From Micrasema longulum (Eukaryota > Arthropoda > Insecta > Trichoptera > Brachycentridae): 64,000 nt of DNA. The position numbers and the translations under genes are program-made. Below are positions 21,850-33,129 of the stretch, piece after piece. Positions within the stretch are counted from its first letter, which is position 1. The number at the start of each line of letters is the position of its first letter. Under the pieces are notes generated by a model, which saw nothing but the letters and a program-made list of their open reading frames with translations, was not told where the DNA came from and did not search any database. The stretch spans positions 1-64,000 of the forward strand of contig JAGVSM010002670.1 of assembly GCA_022494885.1 (NCBI GenBank), written 5' to 3'.

Positions 21850-23045
21850 TCTTTGTTATTGATGCACACATTTAATTTTGTAATCAACGCAGTATGCAAA
21901 GTAGAGACAAGCATTATGGACAAAGTCAAATAAGGGATGCTGTGTTAGTTTGGCCCGGTTGAACGAATGGACAGCGAGGATTTAAAGGTTTTACAATGCG
22001 AATGTTGATGGATGCAAAAAATTAAGAATACCCAAAAAGACGAAGCGTAACCAATCCAACAAAAACTTGAAAAAAGTCGGAATAAGCGGCGCGCGTTCAT
22101 GAGAATTTTATAAATGTAGACGAAACGTGTTATGTTTGCAATCGTATAATTCTTAACATATTTATGTTTTATGAAACCTCGTAAAAATACTTTCTAAACT
22201 ATGCACTAATGCACTATGCGAAAGTGTATGCTTCCAACCTTGTTACTTTGTGTGCGTTTTTTATACTCTCCTTTGTTGACTGAATAAAACGATTAAATTG
22301 TATTTTCACCATAATTTGAACGAACCGTAAGTCTTTTTTTTATTTGAGATAATGATTGAATACTTTTTGTCGTAAAAATTGCATACATCTATGTCTATGT
22401 CATTTGAACGAAAAAATGGTTGACAGGAAATAAACACATTTTTAGAAAAAAACGCACATCTCAAAGATGATGGACATTCCTTGAAGTACAGCGTTAGTCA
22501 GTAGGTAGTTAGTAGTACATTAATTTGTTTTTATAAAACTCTTAAAATTACGTGTACCTTAAAAACAAAATATTCAAAATAACTCATTTTTATGTCTCAA
22601 ATTTGTGTTAAACGATGGTATATACAAGTATATACACGTGCATAGTGATAATCATTTGTAAATATTATTTTTTTTATAACTAATTTGAAGCGTATAAAGT
22701 GTAATTTTCGTTTAACGGAACTTAGAAGAATGCCAAAAGCGGGGTCGGCAAGAGCTTCGAGTCCTTATGTCGCATCACTTTGAGTCCTTATGCCGCATCA
22801 CGCACCGGCTCCAATAAAACTCCGCTAACCATAACGACTGTCTGTGCAAACCCACGTGCGATATCAACCGGTAACACAACCCTGGAATTCAAACTGTTTT
22901 GTCAGTTTTACAGCAGCGATGTTTTTAAATTAACAAATCAATATTAGTTAATATTTCATTTAAAATCACTAAAAATGGGATGTATTAATCGATAACGTAA
23001 CCCTAGTGGCTCAAACTATTTGGACGATTTAAAATATTTTTTATT
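21850..23045. other. no gene; contains a 23-bp tandem duplication at 22757-22801
   Basis: GAGTCCTTATGTCGCATCAC is repeated as GAGTCCTTATGCCGCATCAC with one change in these 20 bases. The flanking 22740-22880 stretch is less AT-rich but has no recognisable coding content. Confidence 0.5.
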
Positions 23046-23049
23046 TTTT

Positions 23050-23300
23050 ACTTATTAATTTATTTATTCAAAATTACACTCGTTTCCATATTCACGAACT
23101 TATTAAGGCTTTTTAGGCTGTTTCCGTGTTATGCCATAATAATTAACAATAAAAAATTCAAACTAAGATTGATTTAATTATAGTAACATGTGATGTAAAA
23201 GAATAACAATCCAGAAAAACAAAGTATAAATAATAAATAATAAAATTCCAAAGAAGAAATGTAAAAAAATAATCAGATATAAATATCGAAATATGCAACT
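23050..23300 (-). mobile_element. LINE 3' end, copy 2 of a pair
   Basis: Matches 18138-18385 throughout (TTATTAAGGCTTTTTAGGCT, GCCATAATAATTAACA, AGAATAACAATCCAGAAAAA). It abuts a SINE at 23303 in the same orientation, so one may have inserted next to the other. Confidence 0.65.
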
Positions 23301-23302
23301 GT

Positions 23303-23496
23303 CTCTTGATCATTTTTGTCACATAAAAGTAAGACGATCAGTCTAACGCTTCAGGTACCAGTCCAGGGACTATGAAATATTCTAGTGTAAAATAACATTT
23401 TTTAAATAAATATTTCACGTTAACCACGTCGGGATTCAAACCCGAAGCCTTTTGCATAGCTGTCAAATGCGCTAATCGCTACACCATGAGACCGAC
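23303..23496 (-). mobile_element. SINE, 3' truncated copy
   Basis: On the minus strand the head GTCGGTCTCATGGTGTAGCG is followed by GGGTTTGAATCCCGACGTGG and AGTCCCTGGACTGGTACCTG. The copy stops in the body at TGATCAAGAG, so the hairpin and ATG tail are missing. Confidence 0.85.
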
Positions 23497-23879
23497 AGCA
23501 ATTTTAGTTACGAATTTTAGTATACAAATTTAGTTACACGCGTAATCAAATAAAAGAAATAATAGTATCATTGAAATTAATAGAAAATACTTCAAAAACG
23601 TAATTGCAATGATAATTGAGATGTGGTTTGTATAAAATCATTCTTTATTTTCGTAAAAAACTAGAATAATAAATAAGATGCCAAATAACAGTGAATAATA
23701 GCCTGACTAATACCTGATGTAAAAATTACCAACTGCATTATGTGTCGTTCTCTCTAATATCTCAATAAAATCAAATCAGTGTTATCCATCTTCGTTTACA
23801 CATAAATAAATAAATATTACATGTAAATATCTTGTTTCAGACCAACTAAACAGTCCTTTTTTTTAAGGAATAAATCGAT

Positions 23880-24051
23880 ATTAGGGGCTTGTCCAGTAGA
23901 AGGAAATGATAGAATGTGGGAGAAAGTGATAAAAAATACACCACAGACTTGAGAAAAATATCTTTCTTGGATTTCTTTCTTGCAACTAGCGGGAATCGAA
24001 CGCGCAACGCCAGTTTTACAAATAGCCGTCTAACCAACTGCTCCACGGCAC
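23880..24051 (-). mobile_element. tRNA-like SINE head of a different type (type 3)
   Basis: On the minus strand it reads GTGCCGTGGAGCAGTTGGTT, AGACGGCTATTTG, then the B box GCGTTCGATTCCCGC. The A-box-like TGGAGCAGTTGG and the B box are spaced as in a tRNA. A pyrimidine-rich body follows to about 23880. The acceptor ends do not pair convincingly, so it is a SINE head or tRNA pseudogene and not a working tRNA gene. Confidence 0.6.
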
Positions 24052-24059
24052 TTTTACCG

Positions 24060-24865
24060 CATCAAGTTTTTTTTTAACGCTTTTAAAATAATTACGTTTT
24101 TATTTCTTCTATTTTTACTAAAATAATTTTAAAAGGTTTTTACGAAAAAAGTTAGTGTATAAATATTATCTCGTCTTTTAATGTAAAAACTACAATTATG
24201 ATGAAGGATTTTTAGATTTAAAAACTTTGACTGCTCTTCATCAAACTAATGTCTCTTTGCTTTCGCTGTTCAATATGTTTTAATATTAATTATTCAATTA
24301 CAATTAATTCATAAAATATAATTGATTAACTCGTTCTTAGCTTTCAGTAATAGATAGTTGACATAGAAAAAAATTTACCATGCAATGTTTCCAAAACCAT
24401 TAAATTTTAGAGAAGTTATTTTTTCTGATTTATAAATCAAAAAAAATTTGATTCTTGAATTTGAATTTTATTTTTTATGTGACTCTTTAATGCACTCAGA
24501 AAGTTTTGTGCAATTTTATCAGTATCTTAAAATACCTCATGTTAGAGAAGCGATGCTTTCAAGAAAAGGGGTGCACACGGTTTATGGTTAAAGAGGGTTG
24601 GATCCTCCCCTACGTTTTCAATACCGAGGTACCAAATCTTAACATGAGACACTCGGGTAGTATTGCTTTATAAATTAGCTATGCCGAAATATTAATTAAT
24701 AAGAACAATTCGTTCGTGATTTGAATGAATAAAATTATGAAAGAGTGTTTTTGGTATAAATTTCGGAACAGTTGTAAAAACATATATTTTATTTACACAT
24801 TACACCCCCTTTTTATACAGTTTGAAATTATAAAACAACTTACCAATAAATAAAAAAAATATGTA
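24060..24865. other. AT-rich DNA, nothing supported
   Basis: No repeat or coding match seen. Confidence 0.5.
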
Positions 24866-24870
24866 TGTTT

Positions 24871-24930
24871 TAAAGACTGATCATTTTACCTTCATAAAAC
24901 AAATCATTTATAAAAAGCTGCGGTTCTATT
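24871..24930 (+). mobile_element. small SINE body fragment
   Basis: AGACTGATCATTTTACCTTC, ATAAAACAAATCAT and AAGCTGCGGTTCT follow the SINE body. Both ends are missing. Confidence 0.55.
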
Positions 24931-25394
24931 AAAATCGAAAAAAAAAAGTAACAATTATTAAAATGCCATTAGTGAGTTTTTTATTATTATGTATCCCTTG
25001 ATACTCTTAACGTAAACATATAAACAAAATAAATAAATATGACATTCATAAAGTTAGATTTGATTACAAAGCGCGGAGATAAACCTGTATATTATGTTTG
25101 TTTACTTAAATGTCCCGTGTATATTTTAATCAAATTCTAACCACACTGTTTATGAGTCAATTGAATTTCAGAGATATTCCTTTGATGTGGTTTATCTTCA
25201 AAATTCATCGAACTTATTGATCTAAATTAAACAATAATTACAATTTTGTTTGAAACACAAAATTCTAATGAGATTCCTGGTTTGATTAAATAATTTACGG
25301 AATACGGAAATTCTTTACACGATTATCTAAAATAAACTTAATAATAATAACAAAAATAATAATCATAGTTTATACACAAAAAAAAACAATTACT

Positions 25395-26835
25395 TTATCT
25401 ACTACATACACACTTAGGCAATAGATTTCTCTGGATCATGTCTAGTCTGCCTAACTAGGTACAACCTGTTTTATGGCAGACATTTTTATGCAAAAAATAA
25501 TCAATAACATTACGCCTACTTTTTAATTTACTTTACAGTTATACAATATTAGTTTATTAATTAGGAATATATTTTGAGTAAATTTTCCGATTTTTCTCGA
25601 CCTAAGCCCAGCAACCATTTTTTTACAAATTTATTAAATTGATTCCGGGTCATGGTTTTGCAATCTTTGGGTAACATATTGTATATTTTGGGGCCCAGAA
25701 ACTTGAATTTTTTTTGCCCAAATTCAGAGTTTGTGATAAACCCCATGACCCATCATCTAGTTTGACTTCTGGCACTGTGGGAGTGTTCCTTTTGGAATTT
25801 GATAGAATAATTTACTTTTATAAATATTATTGTTCTAAAAATATTTAATTGCCTTATATCTAAGATCTCAAATTCCTCAAATAACTTGACGCTGGGGTAC
25901 CTGAAGGGCTTTTTAAAAATTATTTTAATGATTGATTTTTGAGCAGATTCGAGAGGTTTTAATATCGATTTATTAGTGCCCATCTTATTATGCCATAAGT
26001 TAAAATTGAGTTACATAAAATAAAATAAAGTTGTTTGAGTTTAATTAGGGATAAGATGTTACGTATCGACTTGAAGATATGGGAAAGTTTTCTATTTTTT
26101 TGTGTTATGTATTCTATGTGTTCTGTCCATTTAAAATATTTATCAATAATTATTCCAAAATATTTTATATGGTGTACTGATTCAAGTATTTCAGAGCATA
26201 TTTTTAATTGCAGGTTTTGTTTAGGCTGTCCCACTGTGGTTTTACTAAATGTTATATATTTTGTTTTGTCAATATTTAAAGCTAAGAGATTGTTATCCAG
26301 CTACATTTTTATTATATTGACACCGTTTTGAGCCGCAGAATAAGTTTCATCCCATTTGTCACAAGTAAAAATTAGAGCAGTGTCATCTGCAACTGCAATT
26401 ATGTCACAATTTTTTATATGTGTCAGACATATTTATAATTTGTATAAATCCATTAATATACAAAATAAACAAAATCGGTCCCAAAATACTACCCTATGGT
26501 ACACCAAAATCAATGTTTTTTTCTTCGCTAGTAATATTATATATTTTTACTTGTTGTTTTCAACCACATAAATACCTTTTAAACCAACTAAGTAAATTAC
26601 CTTGCAAACCTATATTTTACAAGCGTTTCAACGAGATTTTATGTGATATCGTGTCAAAAGCTTTTGCTAAATCTAAAAAAATTGAAAGACATTTCTTGCC
26701 GGAGTCTACATATTTAGAAATAAGATCTGTTATACCAGAGATTTACGTATCTGTACCTATTATTTTTTGAGATCCGTACTGATTTGCCGATAGAATATTA
26801 TTGATGCAATAATACAGCTGTTGTTTAGTAATAAT
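25395..26835 (-). pseudogene. Jockey/CR1-superfamily LINE with recognisable reverse transcriptase domain
   Basis: Reading the minus strand from about 26830, the order is ILSANQYGSQ, DLISKYVDSGKKCL, the motif-A segment FLDLAKAFDTISHKIL, then NIGLQGNLLSWFKRYL. Next come GVP*GSILGPILFILYING with a stop in place of glutamine, the catalytic-site remnant VADDTALIF (usually YADD or FADD), and LNIDKTKYI. The thumb reads HHIKYFGIIIDKYFKW, and the tail reads ILDIRQLNIFRTII and KIYNMLPKDCKTM (25746-25561). Order and spacing are those of a non-LTR reverse transcriptase. Stops, frameshifts and the changed active-site tyrosine show it is dead. A 3' UTR hairpin lies at 25445-25481. The endonuclease half is absent. 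Confidence 0.93.
25445..25481 (-). other. 3' UTR hairpin of the LINE
   Basis: GTCTGCC (25445-25451) pairs with GGCAGAC (25475-25481). The loop contains AACTAGGTACAACCTGTTTT. The loop matches that of another LINE's 3' hairpin at 35238-35276, whose stem sequence is different. Confidence 0.7.
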
Positions 26836-27024
26836 ATTCCTTTTTTTTTAAAATTTGAGTCTTCTTGTATGAATTTAATTAAACGAGTAATTCAATAAAT
26901 TAAACTTTATTAATCAAATAATATTTTTGTGTATAATTAATAAACGAGAACCCTCTTCATATTTTTTCTTCCAATTTAACAACAGTATTTGTTTATAATG
27001 TGGTTTTACAGTGAAATATTTCAT

Positions 27025-27180
27025 TGACTGGACTGGACTGGACTGGACTGAATTGTAAGATGTAAGAATTGTAAGACTGATCACCTCACCTTCTTATAGC
27101 AGTTTGTCGAGAAACGCTGCTTTTAATTTACCAATATACTGCCCTATGCGCTAAAAGGTGTGCATAACGGTTTGATGATG
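27025..27180 (+). mobile_element. SINE fragment with an internal (GACTG)5 expansion
   Basis: Five GACTG units at 27025-27050 lie where the SINE has a single GGACTGG. The body follows with AGACTGATCACCTCACCTTC, ACGCTGCTTTTAATTTACCA, CCCTATGCGCTAAAAGGTGT and a short GATGATG tail. Confidence 0.75.
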
Positions 27181-27184
27181 TTAA

Positions 27185-29150
27185 TAACATACGCGTACTG
27201 TTTAATGTTATTTAAATGTGTTTTTAGTTGAAAATTTGCACTCGTGATACCTAAATAATCAATTTATTTTAAATGACAACCTTATTTTCAAAACTGCAAA
27301 TGTCCGTTTTCTTCTGTTGTTTTCCTAACAAAAGTTAAAAAAAGAAAAAAATTGATATCCCTCAAATTAACGAATTGGAGGTGTTTAATTCGCTACTTAA
27401 CTTTTGTGTCAAATCTTTATTTTATCTTGTCATAGGTGTGCATAAACTCCTTTTATCTTTACTTTAAAAAAAAAACATTTTTAAAATATTTTTTTTATGT
27501 GAATTTTGCATAGTTCGTACTAAAAACAGCAAATTTCTAAAATTTTATGACTAATTTATTTTATATTGAACTATTCTAACAATATATTAAATTTTTGAGT
27601 TATATTCAATGTTCTAAACAAATGTATACTGGATTTTTTTATTACGACCTCAGAAGTATACTGAAATGTATCTAAATTGACCATTTTGCAAGAGATCAAA
27701 AATAAACTTTTATAAATTCGTTACTTAATTAATGTATATATTGTATAATATATTATATTGCCATTATTTTTTGTAATATTTCCATGGGGAACAATCACAT
27801 AAGTCAACTATTCCAAAAAAAATATTGGCTCATCTTGTAGTATGCACCTATGTTTACACGTGTTTTAAAACCCGGAGATCAAATAACGTCATTAAGGAAA
27901 GTATTATCAATTTTATTTATCACATAAAATAAATTTATTAGTTATCGGCTAAAAAAAAGTTTTCTCGAAGATAAATAACTGTATGCCTTGAACGACGTTA
28001 CATTGAAGAGTTATCACATGACTATGTAATCCTGGTTATTAGCAATAATCCAAATCCCATAAGTTTGGAGAAAAAAGATGTTTGATTTGATTATTATAAT
28101 GTTATGCTGTCTCCTGAAAAGTAAGGCATTTTGACTTATGTGGTTGTTCCCCCGCCCATAAATGTATTCATTTGACTGTAAAAATAAAATGAAAACACTA
28201 AAACGTCATAGTTACTGCAGTGTTATTCTCTATATTTTACTCAATAAATTTGTCGCGTAGAGATACGTCATTAGATACGTCAGTGTTCTCTTAAGAAAAA
28301 TAAAAAAAATATGTGCCTCAACTGCATTCAAAACAGCATAATCTAAAATTACGACAGTGTACTACTGAGGTAGTCGTATAATAACCTCAAAAATTGACGG
28401 TTTGTGACATTTGAGATTTTTAAGACAAGACTTTTTAATCTCAGATTTCATGAATACATTGTGAACGCTTGTTTATTTTGGAATATTGTATAATGTTTTC
28501 TGTAAATGCCTTGCGGATCCGCTCGAGATATCCGTTACTCAAAGCTTGCATGAATCAACATTCTAACTAACCGATGCATGCACGGTGATGTCGGTGGTGT
28601 TTGGAATCAGATATTCTATCGTATGACAAATAATGTTATGAAGCGTCGCATACAGAACATCGTGAGACACAAACATGACTATATGTTTTGTTGTCTGCAG
28701 TACACTATGTAACAAAATACGTTTATACAGTGTTTTTTAAATATTAAACAATCCTAATAGATTAATTAAATAAATAATTATCGGTCTTATGGTCTTGTGA
28801 TCAACTGATTAGCGACTTTTCTTATTTGTCTGTATTTCTCACCTTTGAATGTTATTATTTGTCATGTAAATTATAATTTAGAATATTTTTTAAAATACTT
28901 ATTATTTTATTTAAATCGTTCTTTTATATGGTCAAATTTATGTTAAACATCTTTTTGGGTTGCAGAATTTGTTTTTCTGAGTTAGTATTTTTTATCTGCT
29001 CATATGTTTTTATTTCTAGTGAAGTAAAAATAATATTCAGGAAATTAGTAGAAGAACTCCGCTCGTCCGGGTTTGAATAATTAATAATAAATATATACAG
29101 ATTATGTGCAACAAATCTTGTCCTGACCATGATTAGTCTCTTTATAACAA
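27185..29150. other. AT-rich DNA, nothing supported
   Basis: The stretch at 28505-28680 is less AT-rich (GCGGATCCGCTCGAGATATC) but shows no recognised coding or repeat content. Confidence 0.45.
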
Positions 29151-29154
29151 TAAG

Positions 29155-29765
29155 CTAAGGATCGAGAAAGCTGATAGCTTTAATACTTGGGAGTTTACAT
29201 AAATAATGATGGTAACATACAAAAAGAGCTCGCAACCCACCTAGGAATTGCTGAGCAATTTTTAACACTAGCGTGATGTATAAAACTCTTACGTATACTC
29301 GTTCAAAACAAAATGCCGATTTTTCAACTCCCGTAAAATGTCCCACATGGGTACAAATTCTGGTGCCTAAAACACCAAACATCTGAGTTTGGGATTCAGC
29401 GCTTGAGAAAAATATTGGATGAAAAGTGGATTGATTTTATAACTAACATTGAAATCCGAGAACAAACGCAGCAACCTCCTATAACGATCGTGTAGAGAGT
29501 GCGGTGGTGGACCTGTCTTGGACACATGCTGCAGATCTCTCAGGAGAGCTTTTATTCAAGCTGATAATTTCAATAACTGCAATCTTCCATCGTTTCAAAA
29601 AGACATCGAGAATGATCTTTCAGCTTTATTTGGCGGAACTAGGCGACGCGGAATTGACGTGGGAGAAAGCGAAACCGCTGGCTAGCGAGAGTCGGATATC
29701 CCGGAGGCGTCTGATGATGTCCACACGCTCCAGTTAGGAACGGATGTTGAAAAATAAAGGGAAAG
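29155..29765 (+). pseudogene. non-LTR retrotransposon C-terminal remnant (RTE-like superfamily)
   Basis: The plus strand reads, across frames, YLGVYINNDGNIQKEL, then LRKILDEKWIDFITNIEIRE, RWWTCLGHMLQ and LAELGDAELTWEKAKPLA, ending near HTLQLGTDVEK. This is the YLGSxxxxDG...LRxIL.IxWxDxITNxE...WLGHxLR...LTWxxAxxLAxxR order seen in the C-terminal third of a large insect LINE group. Frameshifts and stops separate the pieces and part of the middle is lost. The catalytic domain is not present here. The element at 63545-64000 looks like the polymerase part of the same kind of LINE. Confidence 0.8.
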
Positions 29766-29989
29766 AAAAACACAATAATATTTATCATTGTTATAAAAAT
29801 AGTTCACAATTTTAACATGTAGTGAATATTTAAAAGATTCACCTATTTACTATTTGATAAAAAAAGTATTTTCAAACCTAGAAAAAACATATTTTATCCA
29901 ATTTAGACCTATCATAATAATAATAAGTATACTTAACCATTTTAAATAGATCAATTCAATAATTTATTATTCGATACATAAAATTTGCT

Positions 29990-30420
29990 TGTCATTCTTG
30001 CTACACGGTGTGTGTGCCGCTGTTCGTGTAGCTATATAACAGCGCCTTTATACTCCTCTACACGTGTGTTGTATGTGAATTCTATGTAATTGCAAATAGT
30101 TCCCATGAACAAGCACAGAGCGGTCTGGCGCATTTGGTAGTGCAGCACCTATTCCGGTAAACACCGACATTAATTAACTAAAATACCCTTCAAATTCAGA
30201 AAACCTCACGTATGTTTTGTCCAGTCAAATTCAGGCTCCCGCCATGGCCACCGATTCTGGTATTATAGGCAGAAGTTTAAATAAGCCCTCGAGTATGCAA
30301 CGTATTCGGCGGTTGTTTTCCAACATTGAACACTCGGCTATTTTTACAGACTATTACACGGGATAAGCAATTTAGCAAACGTTCACCGAGCCAGTGTAAC
30401 TTTACATTTTTCCATATTTT
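29990..30420 (+). other. less AT-rich block with a 40-codon frame in strong start context
   Basis: ATG at 30244 lies in CCCGCCATGGCC, an excellent eukaryotic start context, and opens a 40-codon frame to a stop at 30364-30366. The peptide starts MATDSGIIGRSL and ends FTDYYTG. A splice-acceptor-like TATGTTTTGTCCAG ends at about 30224. TATATAAC near 30032 could be a TATA element. No homology is recognised. It may be a small ORF, an exon or chance. Confidence 0.2.
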
Positions 30421-30594
30421 ATAACTCAGTTTGTTCCTGCGCTGCCGTGTTTAAAATCATAGTTATACGATATGCGCAGATAAAACAACAACTCTCCAAA
30501 TGTTCATAATAATTACTTTTATATAAATGTTGCTTCCACTTTACTGTCATAATATTAATGAAAAAATGATTTTTAACTTATTTCAAATAAGAAT

Positions 30595-30780
30595 ATTTTG
30601 CGTCCGAATGTATGTAGACAAAAGACTGGATTTCACCCTTAGGGAGTCATAAGGATAAAAAAATTGGGTTAGAGAACATTTTAGAGAGGGGAATATTTTT
30701 TCAATTCTTACGTATGTTGATTTTTGTAAAGTTTAAGAGGTGATATCTTTATTGTATTGAAATCTTTTGAATTAAACTCC
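30595..30780 (+). repeat. family A fragment
   Basis: TGTAGACAAAAGACTGGATT, TCACCCTTAGGGAGTCATAA, GAACATTTTAGAGAGG and TGTTGATTTTTGTAAAG align with 31610-31760 and 37340-37510. Confidence 0.7.
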
Positions 30781-31329
30781 CGTTGATCCCTTTTTCTCTT
30801 ACATCACTTCACATTACATACATTGATATTGTTAAATTTAATCAATTTTTTCTACATAACTGCGAAAATCGCTTTATTGAAATTTTATTAACTACCTTTG
30901 GTTTAAAATCTTCTCCTTATATTGTTGTTTAAAATATTACCTATACCTGATATTCTTTCTTTTTTCTTTGCTGCATTCACATGTTTTTATACTTTTTAAC
31001 TACTTTTAATTACTTATATAGTATATGTATATAAAATCAATATATTGCTGCTTTACTATGTGTCATTAATTTTGAAGATGTTTTTATATTGACTAAAATT
31101 TATTTTCTTATTTAAAGATTCTTTAAATATTCGTCTCATCGTTTCTTTCAATCCCTTAAAATATGTATGTGTATATTTATGTTTTTCCTTTTTAAAAAAT
31201 GTTATTATTATTTTCTTTTATTTTTAGATATGAGCATGTTTTTCATTCTTCATTTCAATTCTTAACTTTTAATTACTTTTACAAATTTTCTTCTTTTTTT
31301 ACTTTAATTTTAATTTTTAAACAACTTCG

Positions 31330-31485
31330 ATTTATGTTTTTTTTCCTTCTCTTTTTTTGTACTTTAATTAATAACCTTACTTAAACTTCGCTGGTTCATT
31401 AGATTTAAGCTAACTGTGTAAAATATAAAACTTTGTAACTGTACCGTATGTTTCCTAAATAAAATAAAATATAAAAAAATTAAAA
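31330..31485 (+). repeat. possible LINE 3' tail
   Basis: TTTCCTAAATAAAATAAAAT and the following A-rich stretch look like a retrotransposon 3' terminus with a polyadenylation-like signal. No coding remnant is attached. Confidence 0.3.
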
Positions 31486-31489
31486 AAAA

Positions 31490-31790
31490 TTGTTGTGAAG
31501 AGATTTATCTGATCAAATTATTTCACATACTAGGCAACGCCTGAAAACATTTTTGCAATTTTTAAACTTCTTCGTGGACCAGTTAGATTTATTACAATAT
31601 ATTGAGTTTGTCCAAACGTTTGTTGACAAAATACTAGATTTCACCCCCTAGGGAGTCATTAAGATTAACAAATTACAACAGGGAGAGTTCATATTTTAGA
31701 GAAAATAATATTTTTTAAATTCTTCCATTTGTTGATTTTAGTGAAGGTAAAGTGCTGAAACCTTTATTGCTGTGGAAAGATTCATCAAAT
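31490..31790 (+). repeat. dispersed repeat family A, longest forward copy
   Basis: In order: CATACTAGGCAACGCCTGAA, ATATTGAGTTTGTCCAAACG, TTTGTTGACAAAATACTAGA, TTTCACCCCCTAGGGAGTCA, ATTTTAGAGAAAATAATA and TGCTGAAACCTTTATTG. These blocks recur at about a dozen places in this window. There is no open frame, terminal repeat or A tail that would classify the element. Confidence 0.75.
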
Positions 31791-32067
31791 GGAAAAATCG
31801 AAGAAACTTTCCCTCCTTTTAAATGTTCTGTACCGTTTTTGTAATTTGTTATGTCAAATTGTTGAAAAAAAACAATGTTTTTATTTCGGGTTTCAAATAT
31901 TTCAATGATGATTATCATTTTTGTTTAACAGAAAATTATTTTTTCATCCAAAATAAACCGATTTATGCACAATTTTAAATAAAACTTTAAATTTTTTTCT
32001 ACTTTATGTTGTTTAATAGCTGTTAAAATCTGTAATAAAAATAGCATATAATTCATCAGTTAAATAT

Positions 32068-32112
32068 ACCTTTATAAAGAAATTTGTATAGCTTTGAAAC
32101 AGGTCGGTAGAA
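32068..32112 (+). repeat. hammerhead-like motif, single copy
   Basis: CCTTTATAAAGAAATTTGTA and TAGCTTTGAAACAGGTCGGT match the motif at 10406-10448. Confidence 0.45.
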
Positions 32113-32274
32113 AAAAGTGATTAAAAACAAGGTTGTTTTCATTTATTTTTTTATTCTTTTTTATTTGACCAACTCACACCGTAGGTACTGGTCTGTTTTT
32201 CATTGATAAGAAAATATTGTTTAAAAAAATAAATCCGGCTATGTGCATGAAATGAATTGTACAAAAAATAAAAT

Positions 32275-32375
32275 TGTATAGAAAGGAATATATAAGTCTT
32301 GTAAATGCCAAGACTTCCATATTCTTTTCTTTAAAATGTTGTCCTTCTCTGTCGCCATAAATTTTGACTTTAAAA
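32275..32375 (-). repeat. family A fragment
   Basis: AAGTCTTGTAAATGCCAAGA, CTTCCATATTCTTTTCTTTA and TCTGTCGCCATAAATTTTGA match 42650-42720 in the same orientation. Confidence 0.65.
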
Positions 32376-32574
32376 TATTTTATTGCGGAGTAAATGAGAC
32401 GTTAAAATCTGAAACTTGAGCATCGAAGCTATTAATAATATCTCATGTAAATTTAGTTTGAGTATTGATTCTCGATTAATGTTCCTAGTAATGATAAGCC
32501 CGCGCAGAGCATTTTTGTCATTTGAAATTTCCCATAAGCTCGAATACGGCATTCGTCATTAAAAATTATTCCCC

Positions 32575-32700
32575 ATAAGACCGTGACGTACAGCCATGTT
32601 GGTTTCCCTCCGTGACGTCACGCTACCATATCGACGTACTTCGCTGGAATAACCAATATCGTTGGTCGATTACTGTTCAGGGTAGAAAAATGTCAAGTAA
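32575..32700. promoter_or_regulatory. small less AT-rich patch with CRE-like site
   Basis: CCGTGACGTCACGC contains a perfect TGACGTCA palindrome, and GTGACGTACAGCCATGTTGG lies just before. The role is unknown; it could also be repeat-derived. Confidence 0.2.
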
Positions 32701-32789
32701 TTATTAATAGAATTCCACCTCGTTTTTTGATAACCTTTGGACTATTAATAAAAATAAATAGTAATCAAAGGGAAAGAGAAAAAAACATT

Positions 32790-32990
32790 TTTGAGAGAAT
32801 AATATAGAAGCCGAGACATTTACAGGGCGTATGTGCCCTGTAAATGCCTCAACTTTTTTATATTCCTTTACCAAAAACGTTTTCGCTCTATGTTGAAATA
32901 CATTTCAATCTAAACTGCCAGGGGAGTGAAGTCCGGCCTTGTCTGCAAACATTTGGACATACTATAAAAATTGCTGACTTATCAAAGATT
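32790..32990. repeat. family A foldback with perfect-core hairpin
   Basis: GAGACATTTACAGGGC (32813-32828) faces GCCCTGTAAATGCCTC (32835-32850) over a 6-base loop with one mismatch, and weaker pairing extends outwards. The left arm is family A forward and the right arm is family A reverse. The copy continues to GTCTGCAAACATTTGGACAT near 32960. Confidence 0.75.
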
Positions 32991-33087
32991 TTATGTGTTC
33001 TATACTAAAACTTGTTTGGTGAAGACTATCAGTTTTCTTTACTTTGAGAAAATTACAAAAAATAATTTTACTACTACACTAGTGAGT

Positions 33088-33126
33088 GTCCTGACAAAGA
33101 AACGAGTGCGTCTCGAAACCGGTAGT
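33088..33126 (+). repeat. hammerhead-like motif
   Basis: GTCCTGACAAAGAAACGAGT and GCGTCTCGAAACCGGTAG. CTGACAA...GAAAC is one base from the CUGANGA...GAAAC core. A GAGtgcgtCTC-type stem II lies between the two parts. Confidence 0.45.
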
Positions 33127-33129
33127 CTC

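Noticed and set aside
26035..26770. Plus-strand ORFs over the LINE at 25395-26835
   Set aside because: They are antisense shadows. The minus strand carries the ordered reverse transcriptase motifs.
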